Shown here one piece after another: positions 57,086 through 64,000 of a stretch of DNA of 64,000 nt (positions are counted from its first letter, which is position 1; the number at the start of each line of letters is the position of its first letter). Source of the DNA: Actimicrobium antarcticum (GTDB lineage Bacteria; Pseudomonadota; Gammaproteobacteria; Burkholderiales; Burkholderiaceae_D); contig NZ_BAAAZE010000010.1 in assembly GCF_039536745.1 (NCBI RefSeq), positions 124,001 through 188,000 on the forward strand. The letters are read 5' to 3'. The notes under the pieces were generated by a model. That model made no database searches. It had not been told where the DNA came from and saw nothing but the letters and a program-made list of their open reading frames with translations. A program made the position numbers and the translations under genes.

Positions 57086-58902
57086 CAACGACAACTGCGA
57101 CTGCTGCAAAACCTGTGACCACCCCTGCCGAACCCGCAAAAAAAACCAGTCTCGCCACCCTGGCCGAACTATTCCCCTTCCTGAAACCCTATGGTCGCCA
57201 GTTCATCCTGGCCGGCATCGCACTGGTGATTGCGGCCTGCGCGACGCTGGCGGTGCCGTATGCCTTCAAGCAGATGATCGATCTCGGTTTCGGCGGCAAC
57301 GGCATCAAAAGCGCGGCCCATATCGACCTGTACTTCCTGGCGCTGTTTGGCGTGGCGAGCGTGCTGGCCGTGGCGACGGCAGCCCGCTATTACATGGTGT
57401 CGTGGCTGGGCGAACGAGTCACCACCGACATTCGCAACGCGGTGTACGCGCATGTGGTGACGCAAAGTCCGCAATTTTTTGAAACCACCCAGAGCGGCGA
57501 AGTGCTGTCGCGCCTGACCACCGACACCACGCTGATCCAGTCGGTGGTCGGCACAAGTATTTCGATGGCGCTGCGCAATGTGCTGCTGTTCATCGGCGGC
57601 ATGGCGATGCTGTTCATCACCAGCGTCAAACTGACCGCCATCATTTTTGGCGCACTGATCCTGGTGGTGGCACCGATCGTCGTGTTCGGCCGGCGCGTGC
57701 GCAAACTCTCGCGCGCCTCGCAAGACCGCATCGCCGACGCCTCCGCGATGGCCGGCGAGATCCTCAACGCGATGCCCACCGTGCAGGCATTTACCCACGA
57801 AAAAATCGAATCAAATCGCTTCGGACGACTGGTCGAAGATGCCTTCCAGACCGCGATGCGCCGCATCCGCGCCCGCGCGTTGCTGACGATGATCGCGATC
57901 CTGCTGGTGTTTGGCGCGATCGTGTTCGTGCTGTGGCTGGGTGCCCATGCCGTCATCGAAGGCACCATGACCGGTGGCTCGCTTGGCCAGTTCATCCTGT
58001 ATGCGGCCATCGTTGCAGGCTCGATCGGTGCCTTGTCGGAAGTGCTGGGTGAAGCGCAACGTGCTGCCGGCGCCACCGAACGCCTGCTGGAATTGCTGGC
58101 CGAAGAATCACCGATCCAGTCGCCGTCCAATCCAAAAGCACTGCCACCGCAAACCGCTGGTGGCGCCACGCTGGACTTGAACGACATCACTTTTTACTAT
58201 CCATCACGCCCCGACAGCGCGGCGCTGGCACACCTTTCGTTGACGATCCCGGCCGGTGAAACTGTGGCCATCGTCGGTCCGTCCGGCGCCGGCAAGACCA
58301 CCCTGTTCCAGATGCTGCTGCGCCTGTACGACCCGCAACACGGCAGCATCCTGCTCGATGGCGTGGACATCACCGAACTTGATTTGCACACGCTGCGTGG
58401 TGCGATCGGCATCGTGCCGCAAGACACCGTGATCTTCTCGGCCAATGCCATGGAAAACATCCGCTACGGCCGCGATGGCGCCAGCGACGATGAGGTCATC
58501 GCCGCCGCCAAAATGGCCGCAGCCCACGAGTTCATCGAGCGCTTGCCGGAGGGCTATCAGTCATTCCTGGGTGAGCGCGGCGTACGCCTGTCAGGCGGCC
58601 AACGCCAGCGCATCGCGATTGCCCGTGCGCTGCTGAAGAACCCGCCGTTGCTGTTGCTGGATGAAGCCACCAGCGCGCTCGATGCCGAATCCGAACGGCT
58701 GGTGCAAAGCGCGCTGGAAGCGGCCATGGTTGGCCGAACCACACTGGTGATTGCGCATCGCCTTGCCACCGTCAAGCGGGCTGACCGGATTGTCGTGCTG
58801 GAGCATGGACGGATAGTCGAGACCGGCACGCACGCGGAACTGGTTGCGCAGGACGGGTTGTATGCGAGTCTGGCGGCGTTGCAGTTCGGGGTTCAGGGAT
58901 AA
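57082..58902 (+). CDS. MsbA-like ABC exporter (fused permease/ATPase)
   Basis: A 606-residue half-transporter: six TM helices between residues about 38 and 325, then a nucleotide-binding domain with Walker A GPSGAGKTT (near 399), signature LSGGQRQRIAIARAL (near 503), Walker B LLLLDEATSALD (near 520) and H-loop IAHRLATV. It resembles the ABC-transporter B family of lipid or multidrug exporters; the substrate is unknown. The start overlaps the AttH-like stop (ATGA), making this the fourth coupled gene of the transport operon. Confidence 0.92.
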   Translation: MTTTTATAAKPVTTPAEPAKKTSLATLAELFPFLKPYGRQFILAGIALVIAACATLAVPYAFKQMIDLGFGGNGIKSAAHIDLYFLALFGVASVLAVATAARYYMVSWLGERVTTDIRNAVYAHVVTQSPQFFETTQSGEVLSRLTTDTTLIQSVVGTSISMALRNVLLFIGGMAMLFITSVKLTAIIFGALILVVAPIVVFGRRVRKLSRASQDRIADASAMAGEILNAMPTVQAFTHEKIESNRFGRLVEDAFQTAMRRIRARALLTMIAILLVFGAIVFVLWLGAHAVIEGTMTGGSLGQFILYAAIVAGSIGALSEVLGEAQRAAGATERLLELLAEESPIQSPSNPKALPPQTAGGATLDLNDITFYYPSRPDSAALAHLSLTIPAGETVAIVGPSGAGKTTLFQMLLRLYDPQHGSILLDGVDITELDLHTLRGAIGIVPQDTVIFSANAMENIRYGRDGASDDEVIAAAKMAAAHEFIERLPEGYQSFLGERGVRLSGGQRQRIAIARALLKNPPLLLLDEATSALDAESERLVQSALEAAMVGRTTLVIAHRLATVKRADRIVVLEHGRIVETGTHAELVAQDGLYASLAALQFGVQG

Positions 58903-59019
58903 CGGCGCGAGGCGGCTGTGCGCGTTTCAATTGTTGACGTTGCATCGGCCAATGCCACCAAGCCTGTCTGACGGTGTTTGAGGCAAACGGCATCCAACAC
59001 ATCCCACGTAACCGCCTCG

Positions 59020-59367
59020 ATGAAAGACACCATGCTGGAATTACTGAAATCAGGCGGACTGTTTGGCGTGACTGCGCTGGCCGAAATCGTCGGCTGTTAC
59101 CTGACGTGGCTGGTTCTGAAACAAGACAAGTCGGCCTGGTTGCTGTTGCCGGCAGCGCTTGCTTTCGCGCTGTTTTCCTGGCTGCTCACACTGCATCCGG
59201 CGGCGGCGGCGCGCGTCTACGCTGCTTATGGCGGCGTGTATATCGCGGTCGCCTTGCTGTGGCTGCGATTGGTTGATGGCATTGCCTTGACGCGCTGGGA
59301 CCTGACGGGTGCGGGGCTGGCGCTGGCCGGCATGGCAGTCATCGTGCTGCAGCCGCAAATGCGCTAA
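59020..59367 (+). CDS. ynfA: YnfA/UPF0060 small membrane protein
   Basis: A 115-residue protein with four TM helices, matching YnfA: LLKSGGLFGVTALAEIVGCY near the N-terminus, AAYGGVYIAVALLWLRLVDG in the third helix and a last helix ending in VLQPQMR. The family resembles small multidrug-resistance transporters. Start ATG at 59020 or 59032 (MLELLKSGG, the more usual start). It converges on the EPIYA-like gene with a 15-bp gap. Confidence 0.92.
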   Translation: MKDTMLELLKSGGLFGVTALAEIVGCYLTWLVLKQDKSAWLLLPAALAFALFSWLLTLHPAAAARVYAAYGGVYIAVALLWLRLVDGIALTRWDLTGAGLALAGMAVIVLQPQMR

Positions 59368-59382
59368 ACGGCAGCGACGGCG

Positions 59383-60414
59383 CTAGTCACGCCCGGCTTC
59401 GGGCACTGGCTGTTCCGGGACCGGTGCCAGCGACGGGGTCCACTTTTGCACGCGATGCGACTGACTCCTGACCGCAGGTGCCACATTGGCCGACGCCATG
59501 GCGCTGTCCGCAACTGGCACGATGGCGTCTCGCTGCGTGGTTGACGCCTCTTTTCTGGCAAAGGGATCGACACTGAGGCGGCCCCGGATATTTCCCCAAC
59601 CGCCACCGTCGAGCGGGTAAATCGTTTCTTCCTGAATGTAGTCGTCCAAGGCTGCCTGGCGACGCTGCAAATATTCCGGAGTGCGGGGGCGCTTGATTGC
59701 CGACGCACTGGTATTAGTCGATTCGTCTCTTGCCCGTTTGACGCCGCCGGACTTCGTACCTGAAGCGCTAGTCTTTGTCTGCTTTTGCGACAGGGCATCG
59801 ATACGCATCCGGACGATCTGGTCGATGGCTAATGTTTTCACGGGGCGGGCACGGCGTACTTCACGAGAAGGATCAGAAGACACTGCCCGCGCCACGGGCG
59901 AGGCGGCGGCAGCAGTGTCCGCGCGCCTTGATTTCCTTGGCAAAGTCGCCTTCCGGTCCTGCGGATCATCACCCAGACGCCCACGGATATTTCCCCAACC
60001 GCCGCCTTCGAGCTCATAAATCGTTTCTTCGTCAATGTAGGCGTCAGAGGCCTTGATGCGCGCGCGCACTGCTTCTGCGGATCGACTCGACGCTTGAGGT
60101 TGGTTCACTGGCCTGGACCGGTGAGTCGGGTTCTTCAACGATGCTGTAGCTGGCCCGGCCCGCTTCGACGCGGGCGAACGTGCAACCGCAGCTGCGGGTT
60201 CGACCATGGTGGGAGGACGGGATAATTTTTTCTCTATGGTGTTACGTATCGCCCGCTCACGAGGATTTTTCCCTTTCAATCCTGGCGGCAGCGATGGCTC
60301 GTGGTGCGACCTCGCATTTCCAGGCAGGAGCGGCCTGCGCGATGAGCTCGGCTCAGGATGCACGGATGCAGGTTTTGGAAACAGGTAATTCGAGATGCGC
60401 TTGAAAATATTCAT
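59383..60414 (-). CDS. EPIYA-like repeat protein, candidate HrpL-dependent T3SS effector
   Basis: 343 residues, no signal peptide or TM; Ser/Pro/Arg-rich and probably disordered. Two copies of one module: DAYIDEETIYELEGGGWGN.. (Tyr133) and DDYIQEETIYPLDGGGWGN.. (Tyr266), both continuing IRGRL..DP..RK and spaced exactly 133 residues apart. ETIYxL resembles the EPIYA-type tyrosine motifs phosphorylated by host Src-family kinases in CagA, Tir and Bep proteins. Between the copies lies a bipartite nuclear-localisation-like stretch (KRARDES ... KRPRTPE). Perfect hrp box 62 bp upstream of the ATG at 60414. Host-directed role is inferred from promoter plus motifs; family not recognised. Confidence 0.7.
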   Translation of the reverse strand: MNIFKRISNYLFPKPASVHPEPSSSRRPLLPGNARSHHEPSLPPGLKGKNPRERAIRNTIEKKLSRPPTMVEPAAAVARSPASKRAGPATASLKNPTHRSRPVNQPQASSRSAEAVRARIKASDAYIDEETIYELEGGGWGNIRGRLGDDPQDRKATLPRKSRRADTAAAASPVARAVSSDPSREVRRARPVKTLAIDQIVRMRIDALSQKQTKTSASGTKSGGVKRARDESTNTSASAIKRPRTPEYLQRRQAALDDYIQEETIYPLDGGGWGNIRGRLSVDPFARKEASTTQRDAIVPVADSAMASANVAPAVRSQSHRVQKWTPSLAPVPEQPVPEAGRD

Positions 60415-60475
60415 CGTGGCTCGTTTCGGTATGGATGCTCGCTGGGCAATGACGCAGGCAATGGCTTGATAGGGC

Positions 60476-60504
60476 TAAGTGGTGTGCCGGTTGTTCGTGG
60501 TTCC
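60476..60504 (-). promoter_or_regulatory. Perfect hrp box (HrpL ECF sigma promoter)
   Basis: The minus strand reads GGAACC, exactly 16 bases, CCACTTA: every fixed position of GGAACC-N15/16-CCACNNA matches. It lies 62 bp before the ATG at 60414, giving a leader of roughly 55 nt. The rest of 60415-60743, shared with the upstream side of thyA, shows no gene. Confidence 0.85.
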
Positions 60505-60743
60505 ACCACAGAGTACGAAGCCAATCCATCACCGGCTTCATAAGCCCGAGACCTGTAGCAAATGCGTAGACGGCGCACTGCGCTGCGCTTATTGACGCCC
60601 TGCGAAGCGGGTCGTGAAGCGGGTCGTCTACCGGTATCGAGCCATGACCCGTACCGACCCGACATCGCCACTCTTGAGCAAGGCAAGCGCGATAACAGGG
60701 CTGCCAATAAGCTACAATCATCCACTTTTCCTGAGCCTTCGCG

Positions 60744-61538
60744 ATGCAACAATACCTCGACATGATGCGCCACGTGCAGCAGCACGGCACCGAAAAAACC
60801 GACCGCACCGGCACCGGCACCCGCTCGGTATTCGGCTACCAGATGCGCTTTCCGTTGCAAGACGGCTTTCCGCTGGTCACCACCAAAAAACTCCATCTGA
60901 AATCCATCATCCATGAGCTGATCTGGTTCCTCGATGGCGCCACGAATATCCGGTACCTGAAAGAAAACGGTGTCTCGATCTGGGACGACTGGGCCGATGC
61001 CGAAGGCAATCTCGGTCCGATCTACGGCTACCAGTGGCGCTCGTGGCCGACACCGGATGGCGGGCATATCGACCAGATCACGCAGGTGATGGAGCAGATC
61101 AAGACCAATCCCGATTCGCGCCGGATGATCGTCTCGGCCTGGAACGTCGGCGACATCCCGCAAATGAAATTGCCACCCTGCCATGCGCTGTTCCAGTTCT
61201 ATGTGGCCGACGGAAAGCTGTCGTGCCAGCTGTATCAGCGCAGCGCGGATATCTTTCTGGGGGTGCCATTCAACATCGCTTCGTATGCGCTGCTGACGCA
61301 CATGATGGCGCAACAGGCGGGGCTGGAAGTGGGGGATTTTGTCTGGACTGGCGGCGATTGCCACCTGTATTCGAACCACATGGAGCAAGTGAATTTACAA
61401 CTGTCGCGCACGCCGCAAGTGCTGCCGAAGCTTGTCATCAAGCGCAAGCCGGAGTCGATATTCGATTATCGGTTTGATGATTTCGAGATTACCGGGTACA
61501 CGCCGGATGCGCATATCAAGGCGCCGGTGGCGGTTTGA
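60744..61538 (+). CDS. thyA: Thymidylate synthase
   Basis: Converts dUMP to dTMP with methylene-tetrahydrofolate. The 264-residue length is the same as the E. coli enzyme, with the catalytic Cys146 in LPPCHALFQFYV, RTGTGTRSVFGYQ near residue 21, SRRMIVSAWN near 126 and the dUMP-binding CQLYQRSADIFLGVPFNIAS near 161. ATG at 60744. Followed by a strong bidirectional terminator; folA is not in the window. Confidence 0.98.
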   Translation: MQQYLDMMRHVQQHGTEKTDRTGTGTRSVFGYQMRFPLQDGFPLVTTKKLHLKSIIHELIWFLDGATNIRYLKENGVSIWDDWADAEGNLGPIYGYQWRSWPTPDGGHIDQITQVMEQIKTNPDSRRMIVSAWNVGDIPQMKLPPCHALFQFYVADGKLSCQLYQRSADIFLGVPFNIASYALLTHMMAQQAGLEVGDFVWTGGDCHLYSNHMEQVNLQLSRTPQVLPKLVIKRKPESIFDYRFDDFEITGYTPDAHIKAPVAV

Positions 61539-61548
61539 CGATGGCATG

Positions 61549-61588
61549 AAAAAAGCGCCTGTCGCGGAATGCGGCAGGCGCTTTTTTT
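61549..61588. terminator. Bidirectional intrinsic terminator between thyA and the lipoprotein gene
   Basis: AAAAAAGCGCCTGTCGC, loop GGAAT, GCGGCAGGCGCTTTTTTT: an 11-bp GC-rich stem (one T-G wobble) flanked by A-run and T-run, so it can stop thyA on the plus strand and the convergent gene on the minus strand. Confidence 0.9.
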
Positions 61589-61616
61589 ATTCAGGCATTG
61601 GCATTATCTGACCAGG

Positions 61617-63803
61617 TCAGAGGCGCTGCACCACGCCGTTGATATCAACGAAATATCCTTCCGGTGTGATGAAGAGTCGACCAACCTGAAATCCATTGCG
61701 CATCAGGCTCAGCTGTCCTGAGCCGCTGAAGGTACCGTCAACAGCATACTTGGAAGACAGCTTCCCGTTCGATGCATACGAGACGCCATCTAAAATGAAA
61801 CGGAGATTGCGCTGTTCGAGGCTTGATTCGATGCTTTTTTTCGCCGCGTTCTCGAGATCAGTAAGCGCGCTATCGCCACCGGTGAATTGCGTCAGCTGAC
61901 CGGTCAGGTTATTGCGTAATGTCGACCCGATCGATGGCGCAAATGTCACCAAAGAATTTGTCAGGCCATTCGCCTTCGTCTTGGTCAGCGTGAATTGCGC
62001 GCTGCCGTTACCGGTCAGGCTAGACTCTTCCGCAGTACCGATGTCCGACCTGAGTCGGAAATCACTGATATCGCCAGTCAGGTTAAATTGCGTCAGTTCG
62101 GCATTGAGCGTGTAGCTGATATTGGATGTACCGCTCAAAGTATCCCTGCTGTTGATACTGGCACAATCGTTGAACGTGCCACTAACACGGTTGCTGCCTG
62201 TCGCCACCAAAGTGCCGACAGGAATCGGTTGGCCGTTGAAGGTACCAGTGGCGCTACCGGTACGGCAGACATTGGCTGGATTCAACCAGAACGTCTGGTC
62301 TATTTCATTTTCCTTGGTGAACTCGTTCAACGGTGCAGCAACCATCCCGGACATACCAAAAGACTGGAACAGCAACCGGATCAGGCTTGCCAATTCGGCC
62401 GGTGGTGTAGCAGGGGTCACTGTCAACTTCGCCGCAGAGCTGGTTACCGATCCGGCAGAGTTGGTCACCGTCACCGTGAACTGTGCCTGATCGTCGGTCA
62501 AAGCAACCGCAGGCACCAGAAACGTGGAGAGCGTCGCGCCTTCAATCGGGCGACCATTGCGTGACCACTGGTAACTGAAATTGCCGGCAATGGTCATCGT
62601 AGTCCTGAAATACACGGGCGTTCCGTTCGGTGCACTGATTGACGCCGGAGCCAAAAGAAACGCGGGAGCCACCACGGTTCCCGGCGGCAGAAGCTTCAGA
62701 CATTCAGGCAACGTGATGTCAGTGGTTGATGGTCCAGCCAGAACTCCATTCGATACGCGTGTATAAGCAGCGCCGATAGTGGCCTGCGAATTGCGACGCA
62801 TCGCGACACGGAATTTTCCCTCTGGGTTGGTACGGGTAGATGCAATGCCAGAATAATCAATACCGCTACTTATCACAGGCACCGCATCCAGTGATTTACC
62901 GTCAGCACTCGACACACAGCCATTGACGAAAATCGAATCCAAAGCTTTATCAGCATTCCACGTCGAAAAATGCTTCACGCTCCCCTCGTAATACTGATTC
63001 GGCGCAACCCCCGCCAACGTTGCAACGCCTTCCTCAACCCACAATCCGGTCGTCTCGTTAAAGTAAAACAACGGTACCGTCGGCGGCGGCAAACCCGACC
63101 GGCTGGCGAGCGGGATACGGATCGTCGCGCTCTGCCCTGATGCCAGATTGAGCGCCTTGCCCGCCGCATCCCGTAACTGCACCGACAGCGCTCCGAAACT
63201 TTCGATATTGGCGCCGGTACTGGTGGTGTAGTCACCCGGCATGTTGGCGGGATTGGTGGCCGGATTGATGGCGGCGATCTTGACGGTGACGGCGCCTTGC
63301 GGTGCGGCGCCAGTGGCTGCATCGACCACGCTGGACGGTGGCAGCGTGACGCTGGCGGGAGTGATGCTGTCCTTGACTGTGGTGCCGGCGCTGTTGTCGA
63401 AGGTGGCGCTGGCAGAGATCGGTGCCATGCGCGCATTGACGCTGGCGGTTGCGCCGCCGCTGACGGCGGTGGTGGCAAAGGCATCGGCATAGCCGTCGCG
63501 CACGAAGCGCAATACCGCGCGCTCTTTGCCAGTGATGCCATCCTGACTAAAACTGCCATCCGCGGCGGTGGTCACCGACTTGCCGTCGACTTGCACCAGA
63601 ACGCTGCCGAGCGGCAGTCCGGTGTCACTGGCGACGACGATACCGGCTATGCGGCCCGATGTCGCGGGCACGTCATTCGACGTCGGTGGCGGTGTCTCGG
63701 CAACTGCCCCGGTACCGCTGCCGCTATCGCCGCCACACCCTGCCAGCACCAACGCGCTGGCTGCAGAGAGGATCCAAAACTTGTACTGCCTACTGATTTT
63801 CAT
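61617..63803 (-). CDS. Large Ig-like-domain surface lipoprotein
   Basis: 728 residues. The N-terminus MKISRQYKFWILSAASALVL ends in lipobox LAGC, giving a lipid-anchored protein, followed by a Gly/Ser linker. A carboxypeptidase-regulatory-like beta-sandwich lies near 45-120 (GRIAGIVVASDTGLPLGSV), a ZU5/adhesin-like region near 130-280, then an Ig-like domain near 400-490 (NFSYQWSRNGRPIEGATLST; FTVTVTNSAGS). The C-terminal 250 residues are beta-rich without a known family. Start ATG at 63803. Probably an outer-membrane surface or adhesion protein. It faces thyA with a shared terminator. Confidence 0.82.
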   Translation of the reverse strand: MKISRQYKFWILSAASALVLAGCGGDSGSGTGAVAETPPPTSNDVPATSGRIAGIVVASDTGLPLGSVLVQVDGKSVTTAADGSFSQDGITGKERAVLRFVRDGYADAFATTAVSGGATASVNARMAPISASATFDNSAGTTVKDSITPASVTLPPSSVVDAATGAAPQGAVTVKIAAINPATNPANMPGDYTTSTGANIESFGALSVQLRDAAGKALNLASGQSATIRIPLASRSGLPPPTVPLFYFNETTGLWVEEGVATLAGVAPNQYYEGSVKHFSTWNADKALDSIFVNGCVSSADGKSLDAVPVISSGIDYSGIASTRTNPEGKFRVAMRRNSQATIGAAYTRVSNGVLAGPSTTDITLPECLKLLPPGTVVAPAFLLAPASISAPNGTPVYFRTTMTIAGNFSYQWSRNGRPIEGATLSTFLVPAVALTDDQAQFTVTVTNSAGSVTSSAAKLTVTPATPPAELASLIRLLFQSFGMSGMVAAPLNEFTKENEIDQTFWLNPANVCRTGSATGTFNGQPIPVGTLVATGSNRVSGTFNDCASINSRDTLSGTSNISYTLNAELTQFNLTGDISDFRLRSDIGTAEESSLTGNGSAQFTLTKTKANGLTNSLVTFAPSIGSTLRNNLTGQLTQFTGGDSALTDLENAAKKSIESSLEQRNLRFILDGVSYASNGKLSSKYAVDGTFSGSGQLSLMRNGFQVGRLFITPEGYFVDINGVVQRL

Positions 63804-64000
63804 GCCGACTACTCCTGGTTGATTTTTAATAAAAACAACCAAAAATACTGTGTCGATGAGGCTTTCAGTGACGGCTCGGTCGGCGCGTTGCCACAGTGGC
63901 CGATCTCCCGCAATAGTCGTGACGAAACGTCGGGGCAAACCAACAAGGGTGATGCGCCGATCTGACGTTTTCTGCAACAGTCGCGGCGAAGTTGTCGCAC
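63804..64000. other. Upstream region of the lipoprotein gene (window edge)
   Basis: 197 bp with no supported gene. The leader next to 63803 is AT-rich (TTTTTAATAAAAACAACC on the plus strand) and may hold the promoter; no clear -35/-10 pair was fixed. Confidence 0.4.

Overview
The window is GC-rich chromosomal DNA of a betaproteobacterium (Burkholderiales), most likely an Oxalobacteraceae member related to Herbaspirillum. The clues are the AcnD/PrpF version of the methylcitrate cycle with a divergent sigma-54 regulator PrpR, the lptFG/pepA arrangement, an EgtB/EgtD pair, and promoters matching the HrpL-type 'hrp box' of group I plant-associated type III secretion systems (T3SS). This placement is inference from gene content.

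Layout. 1-13.7 kb: lptG (partial) and lptF diverge from pepA; then a secreted TPR protein and a 2.9-kilo-residue cyclic beta-1,2-glucan synthase (NdvB/Cgs type). 14-18.1 kb: a hipBA pair with a probably leaderless hipB, xthA, and a decayed type I restriction locus (hsdM remnant, intact DUF1016 nuclease-like gene, possible hsdR remnant). 18.5-20.8 kb: two paralogous small secreted proteins around a hotdog thioesterase. 21-35.8 kb: an accessory island bounded by IS110, an IS3 orfA remnant and a frameshifted IS66. It holds one minus-strand block of four large effector-like genes, AT-rich at its 3' end. 35.9-43.6 kb: the prpBC-acnD-prpF propionate operon and prpR. 43.9-45.8 kb: a lipoprotein and a lipase-like protein, followed by a duplicated scrap of prpR. 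46-47.4 kb: a papain/OTU-like cysteine protease with a ubiquitin-interacting motif and a near-consensus hrp box. 48-52.5 kb: a transglutaminase-like/TlpA-like/egtD/egtB/gst operon. 52.6-58.9 kb: a TIGR02450 protein and an ABC transporter/AttH-like/ABC exporter operon with overlapping genes. 59-64 kb: ynfA, an EPIYA-like repeat protein with a perfect hrp box, thyA and a large Ig-like lipoprotein.

Main point of interest. At least three separate loci encode proteins that look made to act in a eukaryotic host, although no secretion apparatus lies in the window. (1) A 1128-residue protein reads as pseudo-tyrosine-phosphatase (Cys to Ser in the CX5R loop), macro-like domain, Nudix domain, then an active-looking tyrosine phosphatase. 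It heads a block with two ankyrin/Sel1 paralogues; one is interrupted by a single in-frame amber codon. A third gene needs one extra A in an A8 run to join its two reading frames. (2) A cysteine protease carries a UIM and an N-terminal myristoylation-type motif. (3) A protein carries two copies of a tyrosine-containing EETIY...GGGWGNIRGRL module. The last two have HrpL-type promoters at sensible distances. Together they suggest a dispersed HrpL-controlled effector repertoire acting on phosphotyrosine, ADP-ribose and ubiquitin signalling; the functions are inferred from motifs.
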